16,878 nt of DNA, taken from contig CAADVA010000170.1 in assembly GCA_900752345.1 (NCBI GenBank), forward strand, positions 1 through 16,878, in the 5' to 3' direction. The position numbers and the translations under genes are program-made. The DNA is from an uncultured Collinsella sp. GTDB lineage: Bacteria; Actinomycetota; Coriobacteriia; Coriobacteriales; Coriobacteriaceae. Shown here one piece after another: positions 1-7,747 of the stretch; position 1 is the first letter of the stretch; the number at the start of each line of letters is the position of its first letter. The notes beneath the pieces were generated by a model that was given only the letters and a program-made list of their open reading frames with translations, had not been told where the DNA came from and did no database searches.

Positions 1-183
1 CAAACCGCCCGCCACGCCTACCGCTATTGCCATCACTTTGACGATCAGCAGATCACCGACCTGGTGCGCGGCGTCCGTACGTTCTACAAGAGCGGCGAGG
101 TCCCCGTGCGCGAGCTTGAGCGTTTCCATGCCGACGGTCGCAGCGGAGAGCTCAACCGCTATGTGATTCTCAAGCGCCTGTAG
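1..183 (+). CDS. C-terminal end of an unrecognised protein (partial)
   Basis: Frame 1 is open from the window edge to a TAG at 181-183 and gives the last 60 residues of a protein whose start lies outside the window. The tail is charged and probably helical (for example DLVRGVRTFYKSGEVPVREL) and ends in VILKRL. I do not recognise the family, and there is no catalytic motif in what is visible. The frame has the same GC-rich third positions as the downstream genes, and no competing frame is equally convincing, so it is likely a real gene end. A small hairpin with a T-rich tail follows at 222-245. Confidence 0.6.
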   Translation, partial: QTARHAYRYCHHFDDQQITDLVRGVRTFYKSGEVPVRELERFHADGRSGELNRYVILKRL

Positions 184-221
184 GCACCGACGACTCGCCG
201 CCGAGCCGCACCGCGTCTTTC

Positions 222-245
222 GGGCAAACTATGCCCACTCTTTTT
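222..245 (+). terminator. weak possible intrinsic terminator
   Basis: GGGCA (222-226) pairs with TGCCC (232-236), and a T-rich stretch follows at 239-245. It lies 39 bases after the stop codon of the partial upstream gene. The stem is only five base pairs, so this is tentative. Confidence 0.3.
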
Positions 246-301
246 CAACCCATTGACGGAACGCGCAGCCATGCGTTCCATACTTATGACCAAGGAGCCT
301 C

Positions 302-1183
302 ATGGGAGCCGTCCACGTTCGCACGCCTAAGAACTTTGTGCTCGAGGAGCGCCTGGAGCGCTACGCCGATGCGATCGAGACGAACCCCGAGGCCTATGCC
401 GGAGATTGGCGCGAGGCCTGTGCGCCCGCAGGCGGCAAGCCCTTCGAGCACCTTCACCTGGATCTTGGCTGTGGCAAGGGAACGTACCTTGTAGAGCGCG
501 CGGCCCACGAGCCAAACACGCTCTTTATCGGTATGGACCAGGAGCCCATCTGCATCGCCTATGCCGCGCAGAAAATCTGCGAGCAGGAGCTGTCCAACGC
601 ACTCGTCCTGCCCCGAGGTGCCGCATCGCTGCCGCAGCTATTTGCCGTAGGCGAGCTCGATGCCATCACCATCAACTTTCCCACGCCGCAGCCCAAGGCC
701 AAGTACGCCAAAAAACGACTCCTCCATGTCGACCATCTGATGCTCTACCGCTCGCTCTTTGCAGCCGGCGCTACCGTCACGCTGCGAACCGATAGCAAGC
801 CATTGCGCGACTACGCCCTGGGGCAGTTTGCCGCGGCCGGCTACGACACGCTTTGGGTTAGTGACGACGTCCGCCGCGACCATCCCGAGCACCCCGAGAC
901 CGAATATGAATGCCGCACGCGCGAGATGGGTGCCGCCGTCTATGGCATTTGCGCCACACCCGGCGAGAAGCCTACCGAAGAGCAACTCGCAGCAGGCCGA
1001 GCGCAGGAGCAAAGCCTTGCCTGCTACCTGCCCGATAACCTCGATGAGCTCACCTATGTACCTCTGGGCATGGAAGAGGCCGTCGAGAACTTTAGAAACC
1101 GCGCCCGCAAGGGTAAAAATCGCCTGCCGCAAGAGTCCCAAAGGCTTCTGATGGTCTCGGCGTCAGCAAACAAGCGCAAATAG
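302..1183 (+). CDS. TrmB-like SAM-dependent methyltransferase, divergent
   Basis: This 293-aa protein resembles tRNA (guanine-N7-)-methyltransferase TrmB, which methylates G46 of tRNA with S-adenosylmethionine. The SAM-binding loop is LDLGCGKG (residues 53-60), followed by an acidic residue in FIGMD (D79). The TrmB signature region is NFPTPQPK (125-132) with the downstream KKRLLH, then LRTDS (161-165) and TEYE (200-203), all in family order. The usual block is (S/P)DPWPK. Here the Asp is Thr128 and the Trp is Gln130, so the residue thought to be catalytic is missing. About 70 residues after 220 extend beyond the usual TrmB end and finish in a basic tail. The start is supported by AAGGAG at 291-296. 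I infer either a TrmB paralogue with another substrate or a weakened enzyme, so no gene symbol is given. A perfect 7-bp inverted repeat (258-264/273-279) lies upstream of the ribosome binding site. Confidence 0.8.
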   Translation: MGAVHVRTPKNFVLEERLERYADAIETNPEAYAGDWREACAPAGGKPFEHLHLDLGCGKGTYLVERAAHEPNTLFIGMDQEPICIAYAAQKICEQELSNALVLPRGAASLPQLFAVGELDAITINFPTPQPKAKYAKKRLLHVDHLMLYRSLFAAGATVTLRTDSKPLRDYALGQFAAAGYDTLWVSDDVRRDHPEHPETEYECRTREMGAAVYGICATPGEKPTEEQLAAGRAQEQSLACYLPDNLDELTYVPLGMEEAVENFRNRARKGKNRLPQESQRLLMVSASANKRK

Positions 1184-1207
1184 ACGCCAGCAAACAACCC
1201 TCAAAAC

Positions 1208-1330
1208 CTAAGTGAGTAGACTTTTTTGCAATAGCCAAGCACAACCCGCATAACGAAAACTAAAACCGCAGGTAAATCCCTTACGCAAAAGCCATGTGCT
1301 CGCGATATCGCAAAAAGTCTACTCACTTAG
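1208..1330. mobile_element. 123-bp inverted-repeat element, copy 1 (MITE-like)
   Basis: The element starts CTAAGTGAGTAGAC and ends with its reverse complement GTCTACTCACTTAG. The terminal repeats extend about 20 bp with one extra T in the left arm. It is exactly 123 bp, as are the copies at 11755 and 13161. The interior is diverged from the other two but keeps GCAGGTAAAT and an AGCACAACC-like block. It has no coding capacity. It begins 25 bp after the stop of the TrmB-like gene. TA dinucleotides sit at both ends, compatible with a TA target duplication as made by IS630/Tc1-type transposases; that origin is inferred. An open frame runs out of its right end into the helicase gene, but the helicase start lies downstream. 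Confidence 0.8.
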
Positions 1331-1412
1331 CCGGCAACTGCACCAAACGGCTGGGCAGAACGCCCATTTCCTGCATTTTCTCGCGCGCCGGCACCCCTCG
1401 CCGCCGCTACGC

Positions 1413-1418
1413 CATAAT
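1413..1418 (+). promoter_or_regulatory. possible -10 hexamer of the helicase gene
   Basis: CATAAT matches five of the six bases of TATAAT and is the only AT-rich hexamer in a very GC-rich leader. It would start transcription about 27 bases before the ATG at 1452. No good -35 lies at the usual distance, so it is tentative. It is outside the 123-bp element, which ends at 1330. Confidence 0.3.
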
Positions 1419-1451
1419 AGTTGGCGGACAATCGCGAGAGAAAGCAACCAT

Positions 1452-4133
1452 ATGGCACAGACCACGACAGATACCGCCGCCAGCACCGTCTCCGGCGCCG
1501 GCGCCGCCAGCTCATTCTCGGGCGGCACGGGAACCGAAGCCGAGTTTGGCTCGCTCGGCGCGCTCTCCCCCACCTGGTGGGAGCCCGAGGACGGCAGCGA
1601 GCCCGAACCGTGGCTCACGCCCGATCAGGCCTTCGAGCGCTTCTTTGAATGGACGAGTGACCGCGGCATTGAGCTGTGGGACCACCAAGAAGAGGCCCTC
1701 ATGGACCTGGCGGCCGGCGATCACGTCATTTTGGGCACACCGACCGGATCGGGTAAATCGCTCGTCGCGCTGGGCATGCTCTTTATGGGCATGGCACAGG
1801 GCAAACGCTGTTATTACACGGCCCCCATCAAGGCCCTGGTCAGCGAAAAGTTCTTCGACCTGGTACAGGTACTCGGCCGCGATAACGTCGGTATGATCAC
1901 CGGCGATACGCATATCAACACCAAGGCGCCCGTCATCTGCTGCACGGCAGAGATCCTTGCCAACGACGCACTGCGCGAGGGCGAGGACGCCGACGTGGGC
2001 TGCGTGGCCATGGACGAGTTCCACTACTTTGCCGACCCCGACCGCGGCTGGGCTTGGCAGGTGCCGCTGCTCACTCTGCCCCATACGCAATTTATGCTCA
2101 TGAGCGCCACGCTCGGTGATGTCACCGCCATCGCCGCCTCACTCGAGGAGCACACCGGCGCTGCTTGCGACTTGGTTGTCGACGCCCCGCGTCCTGTTCC
2201 GCTGAGCTACGACTATGTGACGACCTCCCTCGAGGGCACCGTCGAGCTCGCCATGCGCCGCGGCGAGGCCCCGCTCTACATCGTGCACTTTAGCCAGGAT
2301 GCCGCCCTTGCGACGGCGCAATCCCTCGCCAACTTTGGCATTGCCAGCAAGGAGCAGCGCGAGGCTATTAAGGAAGCCGCCAAAGGCACGAGCTTCTCCA
2401 CGGCTTTTGGCAAGATTCTCAAGCGCTTGCTCGGCTGCGGCGTCGGCGTGCACCATGCTGGCATGTTGCCGCGCTATCGTCTGCTGGTCGAGCGCTTGGC
2501 GCAGCAGGGCCTGCTGCCCGTCATCTGCGGCACCGATACGCTCGGCGTCGGCATCAACGTACCCATCCACACCGTGGTGCTCACCGCGCTCACCAAGTTC
2601 GATGGCTACAAGATGCGTCGTCTGCGCGCCCGCGAGTTCCATCAGATTGCCGGTCGCGCCGGCCGCTCAGGCTTTGACACCGAGGGCATGGTCATCGCCG
2701 AGGCCCCGGAGCACGAGATCGAGAACGCCAAGCTCATGGCCAAGGCGGGCGACGACCCCAAGAAGCTCCGCAAGATTAAAAAGAAGAAGGCCCCCGAGGG
2801 CTTTGTCACCTGGAACAAGCAGACCTTTGAGCGCCTGATCGAGACGCAGCCCGAAACGCTCAAGCCGCGCCTGCGCATCACGCACTCCATGGTGATTAGC
2901 GTGGTCGAGCAGGGCGGCGACGCCCGTGCCCGCGTACACGACCTCATCGAGACAAGCCTGCAGACCCCCGAGGAAAAGGCAAAGCTCGAGGTTCGTGCCG
3001 ACGAAATCTTCGCCACGCTCATCGATTCCGGCGTCGTCGTTCGCACCGAGGTGCCGCCCGCACCCGACGCCCCGACTGACGCCGCACCAGACATCGACTA
3101 TGCACTGACGGTCGATCTGCCCGAGGACTTTGCGCTCGATCAGCCGCTCTCGCCGTTTTTGCTTGCCGCGCTGGAGCTGCTCGACCCCGAGAGTGAGACC
3201 TATACCATGGACCTCATCTCGATGGTCGAGGCTACGCTCGAGGACCCCAAGCAGGTATTGCGCGCACAGGAGCGCGCCGCGCGCGACCGCGCGATGGCCG
3301 AAATGAAGGCCGACGGCGTCGAATATGAGGAACGCCTGGAGCGCATCCAGGATGTCACCTACGAAAAGCCGCTCGAGGACTTGCTCGATGCCGCCTTTGA
3401 CAAGTACTGCCAGGAAGTGCCCTGGGCCAACGACTACCAGCTCTCTCCCAAGAGCGTCCTGCGCGATATGCTGGAAAGCGCGAGCGACTTTAAGGGTTAC
3501 ATTCAAAAGCTCGGCATCGCCCGCTCCGAGGGCATTTTGCTGCGCTACCTGGCAGAGGCCTACCGTTCGCTCGACCGCACCGTACCCATCGAGAAACGCG
3601 ACGAGCGCCTGCGCGACATTATCTCGTGGCTGGGCTTTGTGGTGCGCTCGGTGGACTCGAGCCTGGTGGACGAGTGGGAGAACGCCGGCAACCCGGCAGC
3701 CCTCGACGCCGCGCCGCCACAGGGCATCGACGAGGTCGTAGCGGACCGCCGCGGCTGCACGCTGTTGGTTCGCAACGCGCTCTTCCGCCGCGTGACCCTT
3801 GCCGCTCGCGAGCACGTTCGCGACCTGGGCGAGCTCGATGACGACTGGGGCATGAGCGAGATCCGCTGGCAAAAGGCGCTCGATGCCTACCACGAGCAGC
3901 ACGAGGAAATCCTCACCGACGGAGATGCCCGCAGTGCCGCGATGTTTTCCATCGATGAGTCCGATGAGAAGACCGCGCACGTATGGCACGTGCACCAGAT
4001 CTTTGCCGACGAGGACGGCGACCACGATTTTGGCATCATGGGCGATGTCGATCTGGACGCCACGCAAGACGGCGGCGAGGTCATCTTCAAAAACTACCGC
4101 GTCGGCTTTATCGAGGACCTGCTCGATAACTAG
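1452..4133 (+). CDS. Ski2-like DEAD/DEAH-box helicase with DUF3516-type C-terminus
   Basis: This 893-aa superfamily 2 helicase is predicted to unwind RNA (or DNA) with ATP. Residues 1-55 are a low-complexity, Ala/Ser/Gly-rich then acidic leader. The N-terminal RecA domain has Walker A GTPTGSGKS (95-103), motif II as DEFH (188-191) and motif III as SAT (218-220). The second domain has an HHAGMLPRYR block, GTDTLGVGINVP and motif VI QIAGRAGRSGFD, all typical of Ski2/Mtr4-like enzymes. The C-terminal half (PKSVLRDML, then the RDIISWLGFVVRSVDSSLVDEW region) matches the DUF3516 domain found with such helicases in Actinobacteria. The frame is open further upstream to 1296, inside the repeat element. 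I chose ATG 1452 because GAGAG precedes it, the true domains begin well after it, and the upstream part merely translates the repeat. The gene ends in a strong terminator. Its substrate is unknown. Confidence 0.9.
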   Translation: MAQTTTDTAASTVSGAGAASSFSGGTGTEAEFGSLGALSPTWWEPEDGSEPEPWLTPDQAFERFFEWTSDRGIELWDHQEEALMDLAAGDHVILGTPTGSGKSLVALGMLFMGMAQGKRCYYTAPIKALVSEKFFDLVQVLGRDNVGMITGDTHINTKAPVICCTAEILANDALREGEDADVGCVAMDEFHYFADPDRGWAWQVPLLTLPHTQFMLMSATLGDVTAIAASLEEHTGAACDLVVDAPRPVPLSYDYVTTSLEGTVELAMRRGEAPLYIVHFSQDAALATAQSLANFGIASKEQREAIKEAAKGTSFSTAFGKILKRLLGCGVGVHHAGMLPRYRLLVERLAQQGLLPVICGTDTLGVGINVPIHTVVLTALTKFDGYKMRRLRAREFHQIAGRAGRSGFDTEGMVIAEAPEHEIENAKLMAKAGDDPKKLRKIKKKKAPEGFVTWNKQTFERLIETQPETLKPRLRITHSMVISVVEQGGDARARVHDLIETSLQTPEEKAKLEVRADEIFATLIDSGVVVRTEVPPAPDAPTDAAPDIDYALTVDLPEDFALDQPLSPFLLAALELLDPESETYTMDLISMVEATLEDPKQVLRAQERAARDRAMAEMKADGVEYEERLERIQDVTYEKPLEDLLDAAFDKYCQEVPWANDYQLSPKSVLRDMLESASDFKGYIQKLGIARSEGILLRYLAEAYRSLDRTVPIEKRDERLRDIISWLGFVVRSVDSSLVDEWENAGNPAALDAAPPQGIDEVVADRRGCTLLVRNALFRRVTLAAREHVRDLGELDDDWGMSEIRWQKALDAYHEQHEEILTDGDARSAAMFSIDESDEKTAHVWHVHQIFADEDGDHDFGIMGDVDLDATQDGGEVIFKNYRVGFIEDLLDN

Positions 4134-4153
4134 CCGAACATACTGGAACGAAA

Positions 4154-4190
4154 CGGGGCCGTTGGCAATATTGCCAGCGGCCCCGCTTTT
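4154..4190. terminator. strong intrinsic terminator between convergent genes
   Basis: A 15-bp stem (4154-4168/4171-4185) carries one G-T pair and a minimal loop. It is followed by CTTTT on the + strand, 20 bases after the helicase stop. The DUF2130 gene converges from the right and stops at 4208, so the hairpin probably serves both genes. The T-tract is clear only in the + direction. Confidence 0.85.
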
Positions 4191-4207
4191 GCACTATACG
4201 CTATGCC

Positions 4208-5965
4208 TTACTCGGCATCCTCGACCTCATACGAATCCGCCTCGGCGGGCTCATCGTTTGTCTCTGGCGCAGCCCCGCGTGCCTCGTCAAACGCCGCCTT
4301 CATGGTCTTGTTGCCCCAGGTGAGCTTGCGAATAGTAAGATCGTCGGCCTTCTTGTTGGCTAGGCGCAGATTGTTCTCGGAGGACAGCAACGCCTCCTTG
4401 GTTTTCTGCAGATGGCTAATCGTCTTGTCAATCTCATCGATTGCCGTTTGGAACTTGCGGCTCGCGATCTCGTAGTTGCGGCCGAAATCGTTCTTGAACT
4501 TTTCCATCTTGGCTTCGAAGTTCGTGACGTCGATGTTCTGCTGCTTGTACTCCGCCAGCTCCTGCTTATAGCGCAGCGAACCCATGGCGGCGTTGCGCAG
4601 AAGCGTGATCATGGGAATGAAAAACTGCGGACGGATCACGTACATCTTCTCGTAGCGATAGCTCACGTCCACGATGCCGGCATTGTAAAGCTCGCTCTCG
4701 GGCTCGAGCAGCGTGCAGAGCACTGCATACTCACAGCCTTTCTGGCGACGATCGTGGTCGAGCTTCTTAAAGAAGTCCTCGTTTTTATGCTTGGTCGCGG
4801 TCTCGTCGTTCTCGTTTTTCATCTCGAACATAATCGAAATGACCTCGTTGCCGCTTGCGTCGCACTCGCGGAAGATAAAGTCGCCCTTGGTACCCTCGGA
4901 CGCATCGTTATCCTTCTCGAAGTACGCGTTAGGAAATGCCGTCATGCGCAGACGGTTGAACTCGGTCTCGCAGTGCTGCTCGAGCGACTCGCCCACCATC
5001 TTGGTGGACAGGCGGACCTTCATGTCCTTAAGGCGCTCAATCTCTTCATCCTTGTAGCGAATCAGGTCATCGCTCGCGCGCTTGGCCTGCGCAAGCTCGA
5101 GCTCGTGTGCCGCCTTGGCCTGTTCCTCGCGAGAATCGCGCACCGCCAGCTCGCTCGTCAGCTTGGCACGTGCCTCATCGCGCTCTCGCTCCGCCGCGGC
5201 GACCGCCTCCGACAGGTTCATTTTTGCCATCAGTTCCTGCTCGCGCAGTTGGGCACGCAGGCCCTCGGCCTCTTGCTCGGACTGTGCCTTTGCGGCAGAA
5301 AACTTCTCTTGCACCTTCACGCGATAGTCAGCAAGCGCGCGCTCAGCCTCGCCGCGAGCGGCATCGAGCTCACGCTGTGACTCGGCCGCGGCGGCGGCGA
5401 GCGCCATCTCCTGGGCCTTGTCCGCCGCGGCAAGCCTGGCCTGCAGCTCGGCAATCTGAGCATCACGTGCAGCTAAATCGTTTTGAGCAGCGTTGCGCGC
5501 CGCCGACTCGACAAGCTTGGCTTCGTCATCTTTGCGCTCCAGCTGCGCACGCAAATTGTCGATCTCGCGCTGAAGCTCGGCATTCTCCTTTTGAACGTCG
5601 GCACGAGCCTCAACCGCCGCGCGCTGGCTTGCACTCTCGCGCTCTGTGGCAGCGCCCTCGAGCTTAGCGCGCAGCTCGGCAAGCTCGGCATCGCGCTTGG
5701 CAACCTCTTGTGCCAGCTTCTGCTCCGCAGTGTTCTTCTGCTCGGCAAGTTGAGCGTTGCGCTGAGACTCTGCCTTTTGCAAGGCAGCCGTCGAACGCGA
5801 GCGCTCAAGTTCCAGCGCCTGCTCGCCCTCGCGCTGGACTGCCTTCACACGCTCGTCCAGGTCGCGCGAAAACTCGGCATCGCGCACTTGTTTGACGATA
5901 TCCGCATAGCCGGACGCATCGACCTTAAAAATTTCGCCGCAATGCGGGCACTTGATCTCGTTCAT
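4208..5965 (-). CDS. DUF2130 coiled-coil protein with PD-(D/E)XK-like core
   Basis: This 585-aa protein starts with a single CPHCG knuckle (Cys6, Cys9). A very long Ala/Glu/Arg/Lys-rich coiled coil follows (about residues 25-315), and then a globular domain that matches DUF2130. In that domain GESLEQ (325-330), GDFIF (361-365) and FEMKNEND (380-387) appear in the spacing of a PD-(D/E)XK nuclease core, with candidate catalytic residues D362, E381 and K383. The layout resembles RmuC, a coiled coil followed by a nuclease-like domain, but no activity is established for this family as far as I know. The C-terminus holds another helical stretch and an acidic tail. GAGGAG lies just upstream of the ATG. 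It converges with the helicase across a shared terminator. A role in DNA recombination or repair is inferred. Confidence 0.85.
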   Translation of the reverse strand: MNEIKCPHCGEIFKVDASGYADIVKQVRDAEFSRDLDERVKAVQREGEQALELERSRSTAALQKAESQRNAQLAEQKNTAEQKLAQEVAKRDAELAELRAKLEGAATERESASQRAAVEARADVQKENAELQREIDNLRAQLERKDDEAKLVESAARNAAQNDLAARDAQIAELQARLAAADKAQEMALAAAAAESQRELDAARGEAERALADYRVKVQEKFSAAKAQSEQEAEGLRAQLREQELMAKMNLSEAVAAAERERDEARAKLTSELAVRDSREEQAKAAHELELAQAKRASDDLIRYKDEEIERLKDMKVRLSTKMVGESLEQHCETEFNRLRMTAFPNAYFEKDNDASEGTKGDFIFRECDASGNEVISIMFEMKNENDETATKHKNEDFFKKLDHDRRQKGCEYAVLCTLLEPESELYNAGIVDVSYRYEKMYVIRPQFFIPMITLLRNAAMGSLRYKQELAEYKQQNIDVTNFEAKMEKFKNDFGRNYEIASRKFQTAIDEIDKTISHLQKTKEALLSSENNLRLANKKADDLTIRKLTWGNKTMKAAFDEARGAAPETNDEPAEADSYEVEDAE

Positions 5966-6023
5966 AGCAGCTCCTCGATGGACGCAAATTTCAACCGCCT
6001 ACACTCTACCGCGCCGCACGGAC

Positions 6024-6057
6024 AAAAAGGCGCCGCCGCCAGAATGGCAACGGCGCC
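6024..6057 (-). terminator. intrinsic terminator after the YdjC-like gene
   Basis: Reading the minus strand, GGCGCCGTTGCC (6057-6046) pairs with GGCGGCGGCGCC (6040-6029), with two G-T pairs and a 5-base loop. TTTTTG follows (6028-6023). It lies about 50 bases after the YdjC stop and ends that minus-strand run before the DUF2130 gene begins. Its 5' arm overlaps the outer end (GGCGCC) of the palindromic repeat at 6052. Confidence 0.8.
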
Positions 6058-6095
6058 AGAACCACCACAAAGGTGCCTGTCCCCTTTGTGGTGGC
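6052..6095. repeat. REP-like palindromic repeat, copy 1 (after ydjC)
   Basis: A perfect 12-bp stem (6062-6073/6083-6094) encloses TGCCTGTCC. On the minus strand it reads CCACCACAAAGGGGACAGG, then CACCTTTGTGGTGG, then an outer TTCTGGCGCC. A second copy in the same orientation lies upstream of ydjC (6887-6937). The core is of the GGGGACAGG-type palindrome that I recall as widespread in bacteria, but this was not checked. Confidence 0.75.
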
Positions 6096-6103
6096 ATGGG
6101 TCA

Positions 6104-6868
6104 CTACAGGTCGCGATAGTCGACCAGGCGAAGATCAGGTTGAGACCCGAGCCAAGCGCGCAGCTCAGGGTCGATCAGCGCGTCGACTTCCTTGGTACGA
6201 TCGGTCGTAAGCGAGCTGTTCTCGAGGATAAACCGATCGAGATAGCCCGGGTGGCACACAAAGACGACCGTCTCGCCGTCGGACATCTCGCGAACCGCCT
6301 GCATAATCGAGTCCTTGGGTTCGTAGCCCGGCTCCATCGAATGCATCACCATGCGCAGATCAGTATTTCCGCAACGCACCACCGCCGTGGGGTCGAAGCT
6401 CGCCTTTTGCTCCTTAAGGCCCAGCTCCTGGGCAACCGCCGAGATCGCTCGGTTAAGGTTTTCGCTCATGACGGCATGGGCCTCAAAGTAATCGGGCTCG
6501 CGGCCCACAATCTCGACAAAGCGGTCGTGCTGTGCGCGGATCTCGATGCAGGCCTCGTCGAAGTCTATCAGCTCCTCACCGCGCTTAAAATGCTCACGGA
6601 AGGTACGGCTGCTATGGAACTCGCCGCTCTCGTTGAGCATGCTCGGGATGAGCGCCGGATCGGCGCACGGCTTGCCCAGGCACACGTTGGTATGCTGGCC
6701 CACTGCAATATCGGCATCCGCCACGAGCGACCACCCACGCTCGGCCTCGGGCATATTAGGCATAAGGCCCGCCGAGCGCACCAAGCCCTCGTTGACGCTG
6801 CGAGCAATCCCTAAGTCAACGGCATACGAATACCCGATATCATCGGCACGAATAAGCAATTGCTTCAT
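6104..6868 (-). CDS. ChbG/HpnK/YdjC-family carbohydrate deacetylase
   Basis: This 254-aa protein has the YdjC-family layout. An N-terminal RADDIGYS carries Asp9 and Asp10. GQHTNVCLG (H59), FEAHAVMS (H131) and CHPGYLD (H206) follow at the expected places. Members remove acetyl groups from chito-oligosaccharides or related N-acetyl sugars in the cytoplasm, using a metal held by Asp and His. There is no signal peptide. The start is supported by GGAG before the ATG. It is co-directional with the phosphoesterase gene, 69 bp away, and that gap is filled by a palindromic repeat with another copy after the stop. It may therefore have arrived as a unit (inferred). The true sugar substrate is unknown. 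Confidence 0.85.
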   Translation of the reverse strand: MKQLLIRADDIGYSYAVDLGIARSVNEGLVRSAGLMPNMPEAERGWSLVADADIAVGQHTNVCLGKPCADPALIPSMLNESGEFHSSRTFREHFKRGEELIDFDEACIEIRAQHDRFVEIVGREPDYFEAHAVMSENLNRAISAVAQELGLKEQKASFDPTAVVRCGNTDLRMVMHSMEPGYEPKDSIMQAVREMSDGETVVFVCHPGYLDRFILENSSLTTDRTKEVDALIDPELRAWLGSQPDLRLVDYRDL

Positions 6869-6886
6869 AACGACTCCAATCTATGT

Positions 6887-6937
6887 GAAAACCACCACAA
6901 AGGTGCACTGTGTCCCCCTTATGGTGGTTCTGGCGCC
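6887..6937. repeat. REP-like palindromic repeat, copy 2 (before ydjC)
   Basis: On the minus strand this reads GGCGCCAGAACCACC (6937-6923), then GGGGGACA, then GCACCTTTGTGGTGG. It shares its core with the copy at 6052 in the same orientation. GGCGCCAGAACCACC is the exact reverse complement of the outer end of the other copy. It begins directly after the stop codon (6938-6940) of the metallophosphoesterase gene. The stem is imperfect by one base. Confidence 0.75.
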
Positions 6938-7483
6938 CTATAACCCAAAGAAGCCGAGGATTTGATCACGGCTTACGGGCATGTACTCGTTGGCGTCGAG
7001 GCCGACATCGTAGCGAAAGATAGGGCGCTCGCGATCGCGGTTGCGTGCGTTGGTGCGGTCTCCCCTGCTGTGGATATGCCCATGCAGCATGATGGCACCA
7101 CGCGCCTTGCCATTCCAGCTGAGCATGGGGTAGTGGCTCATAACCAGACGATGGCCCTTGGCATAGCCGGGAGCAATCTCCAAGTAATCGCGCACGTCTT
7201 CCCATATATGCGGCGCGTCCGGATCTTCCCAGTCGCCGTCATGGTTGCCACGGATGAGCGTCACATTCTTGCATTCGATACGCTCGCGCAGGCGCACCGC
7301 CTCCGCCAAGGGCAAGCGATAGGTAAAGTCACCCAGAATATAGAGACGGTCGTCCGCAGCAACGCGCTCATTGATGGCATCGATGACCTTACGATTCATC
7401 TCCTCGACCGAACCAAACGGTCGATCCATGTCGTGCAAGATATTCGTATCGCCCAGGTGCAGGTCGGCGGTAAACCACATCAT
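6938..7483 (-). CDS. calcineurin-like metallophosphoesterase
   Basis: This 181-aa protein has the full metallophosphoesterase motif set: ADLHLGD (D7, H9), LGDF (D52), GNHD (N80, H81), SHYPML (H117) and HGHIHSR (H136, H138). It should hydrolyse a phosphate mono- or diester using a two-metal centre in the cytoplasm; the substrate is unknown. It resembles the small RPFGS-type phosphoesterases found in bacteria and phages. The frame extends upstream to a TTG at 7513. I place the start at ATG 7483 because GAGG lies about 10 bases before it and the fold begins immediately after; the adjacent ATG at 7480 is equally possible. A TATACT, a possible -10, lies in the 66-bp gap to the 59-aa gene, so it may have its own promoter as well as operon readthrough. 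Confidence 0.85.
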   Translation of the reverse strand: MMWFTADLHLGDTNILHDMDRPFGSVEEMNRKVIDAINERVAADDRLYILGDFTYRLPLAEAVRLRERIECKNVTLIRGNHDGDWEDPDAPHIWEDVRDYLEIAPGYAKGHRLVMSHYPMLSWNGKARGAIMLHGHIHSRGDRTNARNRDRERPIFRYDVGLDANEYMPVSRDQILGFFGL

Positions 7484-7549
7484 CGTCCATGTCCTCATTT
7501 CGCAACGCGTCAAACTCGTGCTAAGTATACAGACACAGCGATGCGGCGG

Positions 7550-7729
7550 TTAGCCAAAGAGCCCGCCGAACAGGCCGCGACGGCGTTTGTCTTTCTTTTT
7601 CGAAGCGTCACCCCGAGTTTTCTTGTCCTGCCGCATCTTACGGTCCTGTTCCAGCTCATCGTCGTCGAGTAGCAGATCCCACTCAAACGAACCATCCGTC
7701 AAATCGAACAGGTCATCGTCGTCAAACAT
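7550..7729 (-). CDS. small 59-aa acidic/basic hypothetical protein
   Basis: An ATG at 7729-7727, with GGGAGG six bases upstream, opens a 59-codon frame ending in TAA at 7552-7550. The protein is strikingly bipartite. The N-terminal half is very acidic (MFDDDDLFDL; LLLDDDELEQ), the middle is very basic (SKKKDKRRRG), and it ends GLFGGLFG. It has no membrane segment or Cys motif. The strong ribosome binding site and 18-bp spacing to the upstream HIRAN gene argue for a real operon gene. I do not recognise a family. Such charge-segregated small proteins may bind nucleic acid or a partner protein, but that is only a guess. Confidence 0.7.
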   Translation of the reverse strand: MFDDDDLFDLTDGSFEWDLLLDDDELEQDRKMRQDKKTRGDASKKKDKRRRGLFGGLFG

Positions 7730-7747
7730 GGCAGCCTCCCTTACCGA

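Noticed and set aside
251..285. TTGACG...CATACT as a promoter for the TrmB-like gene
   Set aside because: The spacing is 20 bp, too long for a standard promoter, and no other -10 fits. The inverted repeat there is mentioned under the gene.
1296..1451. 52-residue N-terminal extension of the helicase
   Set aside because: It begins inside the 123-bp element and translates its terminal repeat. A better ATG with a ribosome binding site lies at 1452.
2667..4067. 466-residue minus-strand frame opposite the helicase
   Set aside because: It is a shadow of the clearly conserved helicase frame. It has no motifs and no promoter or ribosome binding site.
4412..6814. Long plus-strand open frames of 322 and 443 residues
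   Set aside because: They are mirror frames of the DUF2130 coiled coil and of YdjC on the other strand, caused by GC-biased third positions.
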